Virus record (IMG/VR): IMGVR_UViG_3300023179_003483
Location: 1 to 23,088 of that record
Length of the DNA: 23,088 nt
DNA from: a virus
Reading direction: 5' to 3' (one strand)
Under the pieces are notes generated by a model that was not told where the DNA came from, ran no database searches, and was given only the letters and a program-made list of their open reading frames with translations. Shown one piece after another: positions 7,206 through 15,785 of this stretch. A program made the translations under genes and the position numbers. Positions within the stretch are counted from its first letter, which is position 1; every line of letters starts with the position of its first letter.

Positions 7206-8419
7206 CTTCCTACTTCTTTTAAATATGTTTCTTTTGCTTGTTCCCAGCTCATTCCTATAATATCTACATAAAAAAGTGCTTCGGGTTTAATTCTCCCTTC
7301 ATCAAACAGGGTGGTGTATCTGCGAATTGCTTTGGGTTTCCACCAATTTATAGTATATTCATCACCTTTAACAAACTTATCCTTCATAACCAACTTATCT
7401 TCTTCTATCTCCCCCTTCAGAAATTCGTTACCATTTTCGTAGAATGGTGCAAGATACACCCCCCGTTTGAATCCGTGATCGTAAGTATCAGATTTGATAC
7501 CAAGCTCTCTATAGATTTGATGTATGATTTTTTGTTTTATCCCACTAACAGGCCCGTTTCTTTCGTAACCCATATTCGCACCATTCCTTTCCCTCTCTTC
7601 GGTTATCTCCCTCTTATACCAATCTGAATGGTTTTCTTTCAACCATTGATGCCACGGGTCATACACACTATCATCAGGCTTAGTACTAATCTTACCCTTA
7701 CTTTCTCCCAAAGTTTTAAAATGCGGAATACCATTATATTGAGAGTGAATTCCATACAACGAAGTCGTTCCTAATGCTACCAAAACATCATCATACTTCT
7801 TTTTCCAATAATTCCTAACAATTGGTGATGTAGCAAGTGCGGCAATTAACTTACCACCTAAAAAGTTGTAACCAAAAGGTTGTGTAGAAACAATCGTAGT
7901 TGCGATACTCGTATTGTTTAACTTCCCCTGCTTAAACTTATTATCCTTACTCCACCCAATGTAGGAATCTCTTACACCCAAAGATGTAATATCAGAACCC
8001 AATGAAACCTGTCCTAAAACTTTACCGCTAACTCTATCCTTTATCCATATCTTTACATTTCGGCCAGGATTAGCAACAAACTCCATTGTATGGATTAGTT
8101 TTCGGACTTCTGTCCAGCGAGTAGATTCTTTTGGATTATCATCAACGATTTCTACATAAGGTTCTAATGATTCAATTTCTTTTATCGTTAGTTCTTTGTT
8201 GTAAATATCCGTTGGAAACCAAAGTGAATCATAGTGGGTAGCAATGGTTGCCTTTTTGGGCATGGTGTTTTTAAGGTCACCATTCCATTCTTGCCACTTT
8301 TTGTATAAAGTCTGCTCTTCAACTGACATTGAGGATAGATAGTTCAAATTATCAATGAACTTCTTCTTTTCAACATCATAGTTGAATTCAGGCTTCGCTG
8401 GTTCAGTATCCCAAAACAT
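7202..8419 (-). CDS. DUF4338 / DruA-like protein inserted in the clamp operon
   Basis: A 405-residue protein. The core at about 110-245 reads VANPGRNVKIWI, VLGQVSLGSD, VRDSYIGWSKDNK, LNNTSIATTIVSTQPFGYN, LGGKLIAALATS and ALGTTSLYGIHSQYNGIPHFKTLGESKG. That order (a GR...W strand, LG.V..GS, RD.YIGW, a P.GYN.LGGKLLA helix, then TSLYG.S.QY) matches DUF4338, the domain of DruA from the Druantia defence system. The molecular activity of DUF4338 is unsettled; its core looks GNAT-like. Residues 1-105 and 260-405 are added regions I cannot place. It lies between clamp and clamp loader, one base after the clamp gene and with an ATGA overlap into gp44, so it is co-translated with the replisome. DUF4338 assignment is by motif memory. 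Confidence 0.75.
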   Translation of the reverse strand: MFWDTEPAKPEFNYDVEKKKFIDNLNYLSSMSVEEQTLYKKWQEWNGDLKNTMPKKATIATHYDSLWFPTDIYNKELTIKEIESLEPYVEIVDDNPKESTRWTEVRKLIHTMEFVANPGRNVKIWIKDRVSGKVLGQVSLGSDITSLGVRDSYIGWSKDNKFKQGKLNNTSIATTIVSTQPFGYNFLGGKLIAALATSPIVRNYWKKKYDDVLVALGTTSLYGIHSQYNGIPHFKTLGESKGKISTKPDDSVYDPWHQWLKENHSDWYKREITEERERNGANMGYERNGPVSGIKQKIIHQIYRELGIKSDTYDHGFKRGVYLAPFYENGNEFLKGEIEEDKLVMKDKFVKGDEYTINWWKPKAIRRYTTLFDEGRIKPEALFYVDIIGMSWEQAKETYLKEVGR

Positions 8420-8420
8420 A

Positions 8421-9119
8421 TTATTTCACTTCAACTAAAAAGTATTCTGATTTAAAACCTTCACTCTCAAATGTACATTGTGCCAACCCTGCAGTTGCGA
8501 TTTTTAGATTAGCTGCTTTTGGAGCCCGGTTCGCATTTAGGATTTCTTTCAAATACTTTGCAGAAAATGAAATAGGCCCAACCGAATCTTTGGTACAAGT
8601 ACAATCAACCTTAATAGAAATTCTATTTGAGTTAATCTTTGAATACCCCAAAATAATCTCACCCTTACCATCTTTACATTGGAAGGTAAAAGTATCGGAT
8701 TCGTTCAAAGCACCTTTTGATTTGATGAACCTACTAATAAATTCATCACTTAGGGTGATTTCAGATTCAAAATCAGGCACCTGTTTGATATCCGGCACAG
8801 CAGGAATAACTGATAGGTCAGCCATCATATAGTTCACCGTAGTTGAATTATCGGAGAACTCCAATGCAGCACTTCCCGCAGTTACATTGATATTAGCATC
8901 CAACACACCTAATAGATTTTTGAGTTGGGATGTAGTATAGACACCAAATTCACCATCAGCAAATTCAGCATCTTCAGATGTAACAGTTCCCAATAGGGTT
9001 TTATCATCTGAAATAAATTTAACATTCATACCAGTTTTATCTGATACGATTTTTACCGATTCAATCTCACCACCTAAATTATAGCGGCTTATGAATCCCT
9101 CTAACGAAGTTTTTTTCAT
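8421..9119 (-). CDS. 45: Sliding clamp, DNA polymerase processivity factor (T4 gp45-like)
   Basis: A 232-residue protein of the gp45 clamp type, close to T4 gp45 in length (228). Visible features are two similar alpha/beta halves: the first with YTTSQLKNLLGVL, the second with the interdomain segment VPDF followed by ITLSDEFISRFIKSKGAL, and a C-terminal CTFESEGFKSEYFLVEVK strand typical of this family. It forms a ring on DNA that tethers the polymerase and, in T4, also activates late transcription. Neighbours (gp44, gp62 and polymerase) support this. It has its own promoter at 9142-9173 and an A-rich leader without a Shine-Dalgarno site. Confidence 0.92.
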   Translation of the reverse strand: MKKTSLEGFISRYNLGGEIESVKIVSDKTGMNVKFISDDKTLLGTVTSEDAEFADGEFGVYTTSQLKNLLGVLDANINVTAGSAALEFSDNSTTVNYMMADLSVIPAVPDIKQVPDFESEITLSDEFISRFIKSKGALNESDTFTFQCKDGKGEIILGYSKINSNRISIKVDCTCTKDSVGPISFSAKYLKEILNANRAPKAANLKIATAGLAQCTFESEGFKSEYFLVEVK

Positions 9120-9141
9120 AGTTTTTTATTTTTTATTTTAT

Positions 9142-9173
9142 ACAATATACGAAATTTTTATCAATTATCCAAA
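9142..9173 (-). promoter_or_regulatory. Bacteroidota-type promoter for the clamp gene
   Basis: On the coding strand TTTG (9173-9170) is followed by exactly 20 bases and TATATTGT (9149-9142), close to the Bacteroidota -33 TTTG / -7 TAnnTTTG pattern. It shares TTTGG and TATATT-GTATA with the promoters at 15165-15196 and 18964-18995. The A-rich leader reaches the clamp ATG at 9119. Confidence 0.6.
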
Positions 9174-9739
9174 CATTTATAGAAAATAATTTTACGATTT
9201 TCACCAGTTGGCTTTACAAACTTTTTAGATAACTCTTCTGAATTATCCCATTTCATAGATGATGATTTGTGTTCGGGTAAGCCTGCTGTAAAACCAATAG
9301 ATTGCCAATTATCTGCTTTATAAACTGCTCCAGTATTACCACCTGCTACAAATGTAATGATATGTTTAAGTTCATCTCCATATTTTTGTTTCCAAGCAAT
9401 CGGGCCTTTTTTTCTCAATTCTTTTAAAACACGAGTTCCTGCATTCTTTATTGATTTCACCATACAAAATCTCCAATTATTACATATTGTGTTGAAAACT
9501 TCTCTATACTCCAACTTACTTAATTGTAACTTATTTAGCAAATCTTTTGGTGGTGGATATACTGAAGAACCTATACCAATCATACCAACAGGCTGAGATG
9601 GAAATGAATCTTCTTCATATATTAACCAATCTATTCTCCTACCAACAGAAGCGTTATGTGGAACATACGAATGATAGTTTTCAATTATTTTTTTAACAAT
9701 ATCTTTTTGAGATTGTGTTTTAACTTCAACTAAAACCAT
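9161..9739 (-). CDS. Small Mom/DruA-like acyltransferase-fold protein
   Basis: A 192-residue protein. Its layout echoes both Mom and the DUF4338 protein nearby: a helix with NYHSYVPHNASVGRRIDWLI (21-40), a strand pair PVGMIGIGSS (50-59), a helix NTICNNWRFCMV (83-94), and ITFVAGGNTGAVYKADNWQSIGFTAG (128-153), the same Y-x-A-x-N-W then G pattern seen in the tandem Mom-like genes at 16782-18336. Mu Mom is a GNAT-like enzyme that alters adenines in DNA; whether this protein does so is inference. The frame extends to a TTG at 9754, but the ATG at 9739 follows the polymerase stop by four bases. It sits between polymerase and clamp. Confidence 0.65.
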   Translation of the reverse strand: MVLVEVKTQSQKDIVKKIIENYHSYVPHNASVGRRIDWLIYEEDSFPSQPVGMIGIGSSVYPPPKDLLNKLQLSKLEYREVFNTICNNWRFCMVKSIKNAGTRVLKELRKKGPIAWKQKYGDELKHIITFVAGGNTGAVYKADNWQSIGFTAGLPEHKSSSMKWDNSEELSKKFVKPTGENRKIIFYKCLDN

Positions 9740-9743
9740 CGTT

Positions 9744-10808
9744 TTAAAATCCAAAAAATTGTGAAGCTTTTTGTAAATTTTTATTTGGTAAATCCCATTT
9801 CATCGCATTATAGAAATCATCTATTTTGTTTTGAAGAGCACCTTCCCAAATAGCATCCAAGTCGGTGTAATCATTAATTATTTTTTCAATCTCCGGCGGG
9901 TCATTCCACCCTGTAAAACCAACGGTATCTAACCCCAAATTGTTTCTTTTCAAATAAACCCACTTAATCTTATCACCATCTTTCATTGGTTCAAATTTAA
10001 ATGGGCATTTGTAGTATTTCAATAGTTGATTATATGCGATGGCTGATTTAACATGTGCAGGTGTTCCTTTAGGGAACTTACCCAATGAATATGTACCATC
10101 ATCATACTTACTTAATTCTTTTACAGCAGAGTTCTTTGCTATATCCTTCTTTGGTTGAGTTTCCATCCCCTCCTTAAAATCCAATATCTTTTTATCAATA
10201 TCACTCTTATTTACCCCCTTTAAGATATCCGATAGAACCTGCTCCATCACACCCTTAAAGTAAGTTGGAAAATCAGAGCGTTTAACATCCAATCCCTTTG
10301 CATCAATCTTATCACAGGGGACGGTGTTATCATTAATAATCCATTGAGCATATCGTTTTTTGGCAACCCAAAACCCAGACTTAGCAATAGTTTCCTGCTT
10401 AATATCAAATCGGTGTTTCTCTATATTGAACAACCTTTTTGACATTACATCATAGGTTTTATTAATATGCTCCTGCACCTCCTTTGCAACTGATAGAATA
10501 GCGGGCACCATTTCCTCATCCGATTGTTCGTTAATAGATGGATTTCTATGCTTTACAAGCGGAAGAGCTGAAAAATACACAGAGTCAGTGTCCGTGTAAA
10601 TGTTGTAATCCCCGTCCGTTCCAATCTGCGAAATGTAATACTGATTCGCAATCTTTTCAGTAGTTTTAATTACCGTCTGCCCCGTAATTGTAACTGCTTC
10701 TGCGTTATCAACATCGTAGAATCTAAACGATGGTAATCCTAATACACCATATAATGAGTTAAGCATAATCTTTTGAACAAGTTGGCGTTGGGAGTAAAAC
10801 TTATACAA
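9744..10808 (-). pseudogene. 43: Family B DNA polymerase, C-terminal fragment (palm motifs B and C, thumb)
   Basis: This frame carries the downstream half of a gp43-like polymerase. Motif B is KIMLNSLYGVLG (Lys13, Asn17) and motif C is YTDTDSVY, whose Asp72 and Asp74 are the metal ligands. The thumb follows, and the C-terminus KASQFFGF looks like the clamp-binding tail of T4/RB69 polymerases. The N-terminal exonuclease and motif A lie in a different frame at 10739-12241. The homologous reading continues upstream of 10808 as KENNKDLYKFY if one A is added at about 10825, so this is a frameshifted single gene rather than an independent start; the only nearby start is TTG. Catalysis needs both halves. 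It could be a true split polymerase, a read-through site or a sequence error. Confidence 0.85.
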
Positions 10809-12241
10809 GTCTTTGTTATTTTCCTTACATACTTTTTCATCAAATCTTTATACTCAACCCTTTTATCAAACCACACATTTAGGATTTCAGGTATTACTCC
10901 CACCTGCTCATTTGAATATATAACCCCATTTGAAGCAACAGAATAATTGTTGGTTTTTATCAACTCATTAAACTCACTATGCACTAATGGTGGTAACTGC
11001 TTCCCTTCATCATCAACCACAACATAAAGTTCAATTTTATTCTTTACATATTCCTCACTCGTAAACCCTTTAACCTTACCAACCTTTGTTTCAGGGCTGA
11101 TGTTCAAACTCATAATAATGGATGGGTATAGGGATGTTAAATCCAAATCATACAACCATTGGTATAAGCCCGGTACAGGCTCTTTTACATACGCACCTTC
11201 AAACTTACCCTCACTATCATCACCTTTCCTTTTTGGTTTGTTAGGAGCAACCCTACCACTTCTACGCAAGAATGTGAGTATCGCACCCTCTAACCACTTA
11301 GATGAAAATAAGAAATCTTCATAAGGAACATGCCCCGCGTGACATATCGCTCTAGCCAAATCAATGAATTGGAGTTTTACATCCAAGTCCACAACCAATT
11401 TAACATCTTCAACATTGTACTCAATGAATCGTTCCAAGTCATCTCGCATCAATTGGTCTAAGTTTCCTGTATATTGAACCTTACCCCTACCCAACTCTAA
11501 CTTTGAAATGGTATCCAGTCGGTAATTAGGAAATTCCTGATAAGTGTAGGTTTTGTAAAGAGCAAGGTAATCTAAGCAAGAAACACCTGCTATCACATAA
11601 CGCTCTCTATTTTTTAGGTAATCTACCTTTCCTATGGGTGATAAGGAATTAGCATTCTTATGCCCTAATACTTTTTTTAACCTATTGTAAAGGTATGGTA
11701 TATCAAAGAAATCAATATTCCACCCAGTTACAATTGTTGGGTTTATTTCCTGCCACTTTTGAAGAAATGCCCACAACAAATCCCGTTCGTTGTTGTATAT
11801 GTTTACCTCTGCACCACCAATAGCTTTGTTCAGTTTAGTATCACCCAAAACATAAACAAAATAATCTCCAGTCGCAGAGTCGTGAGCTGCGATGGAGGTT
11901 ATACTATTATCGGCTTTTTCAACATTTGGGAGACCTGTATTCATCTCCACCTCAATATCAAATGTCAATACAATATTCCCCGTTGAAACATCATCAGATG
12001 TTCCATACTCATCAATCAAAAATCGGGTGTAATCATTTACATCGGATTCATATAGTTCTAAATTGGTATCCTTTTCCCAATAAGTAAGCTTCTTTAAGCG
12101 TTTACCATATATAGAAAAATAAGAACCATTTCCATCAGGTGTGTAGGCGTATCTACTATACTTTTTAATATAGTATCCTTTAACATCATCCCAACAGTGT
12201 ATTGTGTTTGTTTCTTTATCATAGTACAGATTCTGATACAT
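10739..12241 (-). pseudogene. 43: Family B DNA polymerase, N-terminal fragment (3'-5' exonuclease, palm motif A)
   Basis: This 500-codon frame holds the first part of a T4 gp43-like replicative polymerase. Exonuclease motifs are Exo I FDIE (Asp95, Glu97), Exo II NIDFFD (Asn175, Asp180) and Exo III YNVED (Tyr275, Asp279). Polymerase motif A is YDLDLTSLYPSII with Asp367. Homology ends at about residue 475 (DLMKKYV); the final 25 or so residues are out-of-frame translation after a one-base deletion. The remaining palm and thumb are encoded at 9744-10808. AAAGGAAGGA lies just upstream of the ATG, which overlaps the glycosyltransferase gene by 23 bases. Full-length product would be about 830 residues, near the T4 value of 898. 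Confidence 0.88.
10823..10828 (-). other. Frameshift site in the DNA polymerase gene
   Basis: On the coding strand the sequence reads TATGTAAGGAAAATAAC. One extra A after GTA would give TAT GTA AAG GAA AAT AAC AAA GAC, i.e. YVKENNKD, and join motif A upstream to motif B downstream in one frame. As written, the upstream frame runs on to a stop at 10739 with a nonsense tail. No clear slippery heptamer is present. Confidence 0.8.
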
Positions 12242-13346
12242 CTAATATCCTTCCTTTAAAATTGTTTTCTATATCCCAGCTTTTTAGTTGGTTTTCCCAA
12301 CTCAATTTTGAAACCCATTTTGTTAAATCGGGTCTATCAACTTTTTTATCTAATAAATCATTTATCATTTGTTCAAATTCGCTCTTATTATTATACAAAA
12401 AGGGGTATTCATTTCCAACCATTTCTGGATAACAAAAATCATTTGGTAGTAAGTATGGAACTCCTCTGCTTAAACCATCTGTTGTAGACATTGACCATGC
12501 GGAATATTTTTGGAAACACCCTACACCAAAATGTGCTTTTGATAGTTGGGTTAAATAAACTTCCCTATCAGCGTGTCCTATGTATTCTGTATATGGTTTG
12601 GGTAAATCTCTCAATGTAGTCAATACTTTAAAGTCTTTTCTTTTTTCCCATAAATTATCCATAATTTCAAAAAACCAATCAGCCCCAGTGTAAGCATCGT
12701 TTCGGTGATTAAACACTATTGTCTTTTCTCTATACCCAGCTGATGGTTTGTATTCATCTGCACCCAAATACCATGGTTGAATAATCTTATCTAATTTTTC
12801 AATTATATGGGGTTGAAAATCTTCGGATGCCCTTTTCAGTATTAAATCTTTTACCCATTGTGAATTTACACCACACACCCTCATATTTAACATACCTCTT
12901 ATATTTCTCCAAAAAGAATTATCATCTCTGGCGCCATTATCAGGTATTTCCCACCAATGCGAATATCCTATAATTGGTTGAGTTTTGTTGTAAATACGAG
13001 TAATTTTATATTCATTCGTCCATTCGGGTAAATGCGACCATATTAAGTTAAATTCACCATTGTATTTACCAATAATTCTATCAAAAAATTTATGTGGATA
13101 ATCTACCCGCATTTTTGGTGGAAAGCAATCCAGTCCATCCATTTTCATTAACTTAACATTCGGATACTCAAACTGATTGATAATACCCGGATGATTATTC
13201 AAATCGGGGTAGGGTAGAATCCATTCCCATTCTTTACCAATTTGAGTGTTATCTAAAAAAGATTTGAACACCAATAGGAACGAATCCCTATTGATGTCCT
13301 TTGCCATCCCAAAGTTTGTGTAATTAGGTATTATTAATGCTCTCAT
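12219..13346 (-). CDS. GT-B fold glycosyltransferase (third in window)
   Basis: A 375-residue protein with a divergent GT-B layout. Residues 1-200 form an N-terminal Rossmann-like half with LIWSHLPEW and IIGYSHWWEIPD. The second half has VFNHRNDAYTGADWFFE (211-227), like the donor-domain opening strand, and YSAWSMSTTDGLSRGVPYLLPN (281-302), where a GT4 nucleotide-sugar motif usually lies; Asp290 and Glu308 replace the canonical paired glutamates, so the catalytic scheme is uncertain. It follows the 597-residue protein after three bases and overlaps the polymerase start. Acceptor unknown: modified DNA bases, virion proteins and host glycans are all possible. It is unlike the two left-hand GTs and lacks the LPxLKKI motif. 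Confidence 0.75.
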   Translation of the reverse strand: MRALIIPNYTNFGMAKDINRDSFLLVFKSFLDNTQIGKEWEWILPYPDLNNHPGIINQFEYPNVKLMKMDGLDCFPPKMRVDYPHKFFDRIIGKYNGEFNLIWSHLPEWTNEYKITRIYNKTQPIIGYSHWWEIPDNGARDDNSFWRNIRGMLNMRVCGVNSQWVKDLILKRASEDFQPHIIEKLDKIIQPWYLGADEYKPSAGYREKTIVFNHRNDAYTGADWFFEIMDNLWEKRKDFKVLTTLRDLPKPYTEYIGHADREVYLTQLSKAHFGVGCFQKYSAWSMSTTDGLSRGVPYLLPNDFCYPEMVGNEYPFLYNNKSEFEQMINDLLDKKVDRPDLTKWVSKLSWENQLKSWDIENNFKGRILDVSESVL

Positions 13347-13349
13347 ATA

Positions 13350-15143
13350 TTATGCTGCTAAACTTATTGCGTCTATTAGTTGATAAATACTGTTGATTGA
13401 TTTTTCTACAATTTTCTTATTAGTACCACTCAAACTATTTAACATCAAATCATTTCGTTCTGCAACCATTTTCCAATAATCATTTGGTTCACAATCCCAG
13501 TTCCTTAACTTTACATTACCATCTAAGTTATCATCCGTCATTCCCAAAAACCCGTCTTTAGCATTACCACCAGTACTATGTGGTATTTTGTGTAACCATT
13601 GAAGTCCCTCTCCAGTTGAGAAGTTAATTACACATAGATTATTATTGCTCAATGGGAACAATTTCAACCGGGGAACCAATTGTTCAGTTTTAAAAAATGA
13701 ATCGGTTCGTTTCAAAACATTATCACGATATTCAGCTTGATTATCTCTATCTTTAGAACGATTGTCAATATCTGATTGAACATTTAGGAAAACATATTTA
13801 AAAATCTTCTCCCAACGAGCATCAGAGTTTGTTGATTTGTAGGTATCTCGTTCAGTTCCAAAGTATTTCCAAACAGGAACTTTTTCATTGTTGTGGTTTA
13901 CATCACCATTCAACAACCTAGCGTATTCGCTGGTAACCTTCGTTGTAAGTTTAGAGATTCCCAACTTTGGATTCTTTCGTTTGAAGTAAAAAACCATCGC
14001 CATCATTACAATACCAGTGTGGTATTTCTTAATATGAAGGTCTTCCATAGATTGAACTTTAGAACCATTCAACTTATCGGTAACCATTTTATTAATAGCA
14101 ATAGTAATGTTATTCCAATCATCAGATTCAAACACAGTTTTGTATTCTTTATTATACCATTCGGTAAGTGTAGAGTAACTAGCCTCACTAATTACTCTCT
14201 TAAACATATTTTTCCAATATTCGGTTTCCTTACCATCATCCTTTCCATTCTCAAATCCAACAACCATATCATTGAACTTTTTGAATTCATCAATAGTATC
14301 ACAAAAATGAGAACCAATATAGGCTTGGAGGATAGGAATCATTTTAGCCACCTTATGTTTTTCAGCGTAACCTTGATGCCCATACATCAACTTACCTTTA
14401 ACAAAGATATCAGTACCTGATTTGTTAGTAAAATATTCCAACAATTCATCACCACAATAGTGTGTTTTGTATTCATTCATTCGTTTTAAAGGAGTCATAT
14501 AGTAGTTGTAAGCCAACCAAGGGTTAGGTTGACGATTACAATTCATCGTATCCTTTTCAAACTGTTTGATTGTTTGTAAACTAACTACAAACCCAATCTG
14601 AACATTATCATAAAATTCTTTGAATTCTTCAGATGATTCTACCACATCTTTAAGTGAGTAATGGCAGGCAAGTTGTTCCTGTTTTTTGGTTTTAAAAAAA
14701 TTACAAATCAAATGAATTACATACTTATCACCTTCATTGGTGATATCGTATGAATCAATAATATCATGACACATTATCAACCAATCGTTTCCAGTCAAAA
14801 CTTTCTTACCATAATACTTACCAAATGCAAGAGAAAACATTGTTCCGTTATCACGAATATAACCAACTTTAGATGAACTATCTTTTAGGATTGAAACTAA
14901 CAATTGTCCTTTTTCGGATATGCCACTCATATAACGAATAAGGTGGTGAACCTTTCCGTAATACTTAATATTGGTATCCAAATCCTCATCACGATTACAT
15001 TCATTAGTCATTGATGACTTTTCAATCAAATCACGACACATTTTGAATGTTGTTTGACCTATGGTTTTGGCATATATAGCGGATTTTCCCTTGTTATTAT
15101 TAGCAAATTTAATTGCTTGTTCTAGATTTCTTATTGGATTCAT
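13350..15143 (-). CDS. Large hypothetical protein with HNH-like C-terminal motif
   Basis: A 597-residue protein I cannot assign with confidence. Most is helical and mixed-charge, with no transmembrane or P-loop motif. Near the C-terminus there is LQWLHKIPHSTGG (514-526) followed by GMTDDNLDG (535-543), resembling the H-x-x-P-x-S-x-GG ... DN core of HNH nucleases as in GmrSD/DUF262 C-termini. The final H/N of the fold is not clear, so catalytic ability is doubtful. It has its own promoter directly upstream and an A-rich leader. It leads the block of glycosyltransferase, polymerase and clamp. Its size and strong promoter suggest an important early protein. Confidence 0.75.
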   Translation of the reverse strand: MNPIRNLEQAIKFANNNKGKSAIYAKTIGQTTFKMCRDLIEKSSMTNECNRDEDLDTNIKYYGKVHHLIRYMSGISEKGQLLVSILKDSSSKVGYIRDNGTMFSLAFGKYYGKKVLTGNDWLIMCHDIIDSYDITNEGDKYVIHLICNFFKTKKQEQLACHYSLKDVVESSEEFKEFYDNVQIGFVVSLQTIKQFEKDTMNCNRQPNPWLAYNYYMTPLKRMNEYKTHYCGDELLEYFTNKSGTDIFVKGKLMYGHQGYAEKHKVAKMIPILQAYIGSHFCDTIDEFKKFNDMVVGFENGKDDGKETEYWKNMFKRVISEASYSTLTEWYNKEYKTVFESDDWNNITIAINKMVTDKLNGSKVQSMEDLHIKKYHTGIVMMAMVFYFKRKNPKLGISKLTTKVTSEYARLLNGDVNHNNEKVPVWKYFGTERDTYKSTNSDARWEKIFKYVFLNVQSDIDNRSKDRDNQAEYRDNVLKRTDSFFKTEQLVPRLKLFPLSNNNLCVINFSTGEGLQWLHKIPHSTGGNAKDGFLGMTDDNLDGNVKLRNWDCEPNDYWKMVAERNDLMLNSLSGTNKKIVEKSINSIYQLIDAISLAA

Positions 15144-15164
15144 ATTTTTTAATTTTTATTTATA

Positions 15165-15196
15165 CAAATATACAAAATAATTTTCAGATTTCCAAA
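15165..15196 (-). promoter_or_regulatory. Bacteroidota-type promoter for the 597-residue gene
   Basis: The coding strand reads TTTG (15196-15193), 20 bases, then TATATTTG (15172-15165), an exact TAnnTTTG box, followed by TATAAATAAAAATTAAAAAAT before the ATG at 15143. The A-rich stretch is typical of Bacteroidota translation starts. The -33 box lies directly after the stop codon of the preceding gene. TATAAATA is also the T4 late promoter core. Confidence 0.75.
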
Positions 15197-15673
15197 TTAT
15201 ACCATAGAAAATCCGACTGCCGAATTTGTTGTTGAGGGTAGTGGTTCAGAATTTTTAGCTACCAATGCAGCAACCAACGCATCGTGCGCTGCTCCTTTGG
15301 GTTGTTTAATGATTACACCATTATAATTGTTGTATTGTGGTGCGGATGAACTCCAACCTTTTGAGTGATTACTAAAAGCCCTTTGGCCATAGTTAGCAGC
15401 AACCATTGGTGATACCTTTCCAATATTATCCCATCCACTTTCCCACTTTTTCAGTTGGGTTTTTTCCTTAAAGGTGATACTATCTTCAGTAAACCCAGCA
15501 ATCATTTTAGTTGGTGCTTTACGGAAAATGTTTTTACGCTCCTCACGATTTATCTCAATAAACAATACTGAGCGGACTTTTACCCTACAAACCTTTAGGT
15601 TCATAGTGTAATCCTTACCATTCACTGGGATGGTCACTGCGACAACTTTACCTTCCAAACTTTGTAGTTCCAT
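15197..15673 (-). CDS. Hypothetical protein with own promoter
   Basis: A 158-residue protein. The N-terminal half, MELQSLEGKVVAVTIPVNGKDYTMNLKVCRVKVRSVLFIEI, looks like alternating beta strands, possibly a small barrel. The middle contains a lysine-rich stretch, and residues about 95-120 are low-complexity and rich in S, N, Y and Q. The C-terminus is flexible (SEPLPSTTNSAVGFSMV). No catalytic motif is seen. A single-stranded DNA-binding or regulatory role is only a guess from the beta-rich, basic N-terminus. The gene is monocistronic-looking: a promoter and a repeat pair lie upstream and another promoter begins right after its stop. An unusual A7C6 run sits in its leader, and there is no Shine-Dalgarno site. 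Confidence 0.72.
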   Translation of the reverse strand: MELQSLEGKVVAVTIPVNGKDYTMNLKVCRVKVRSVLFIEINREERKNIFRKAPTKMIAGFTEDSITFKEKTQLKKWESGWDNIGKVSPMVAANYGQRAFSNHSKGWSSSAPQYNNYNGVIIKQPKGAAHDALVAALVAKNSEPLPSTTNSAVGFSMV

Positions 15674-15703
15674 AATATAGGGGGGTTTTTTTATCTTACA
15701 TAG

Positions 15704-15735
15704 TAAAGATACAACAGAAAACCTATATTTCCAAG
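15704..15735 (-). promoter_or_regulatory. Bacteroidota-like promoter for the 158-residue gene
   Basis: The coding strand has CTTG (15735-15732), 20 bases, and TATCTTTA (15711-15704), which fits TAnnTTTG except for the last base. Spacing is identical to the other three promoters in this window. A run of six C follows in the leader, before the ATG at 15673. Confidence 0.55.
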
Positions 15736-15744
15736 CTTTCTATA

Positions 15745-15764
15745 TTAAATTTAGGTTAAATTTA
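15745..15764. repeat. Direct repeat of TTAAATTTA next to a promoter
   Basis: TTAAATTTA occurs twice with GG between, so the units recur every 11 bases, about one helical turn. They lie 10 bases upstream of the -33 box of the promoter at 15704-15735. The inner TAAATTTA is itself a palindrome. This is the layout of an activator or operator site; no binding protein is known. Confidence 0.4.
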
Positions 15765-15785
15765 TCCACATTGGTGTAGAAAAGT

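Noticed and set aside
10815-10835. Programmed -1 ribosomal frameshift in the polymerase
   Set aside because: No X-XXY-YYZ slippery heptamer in the right phase and no obvious downstream hairpin or pseudoknot. A single missing A explains the break more simply.
13893-14420. Plus-strand open frame of 175 codons
   Set aside because: It lies wholly antisense to the 597-residue gene, has no ribosome binding site or recognisable motif, and is rich in residues typical of a reverse-complement shadow.
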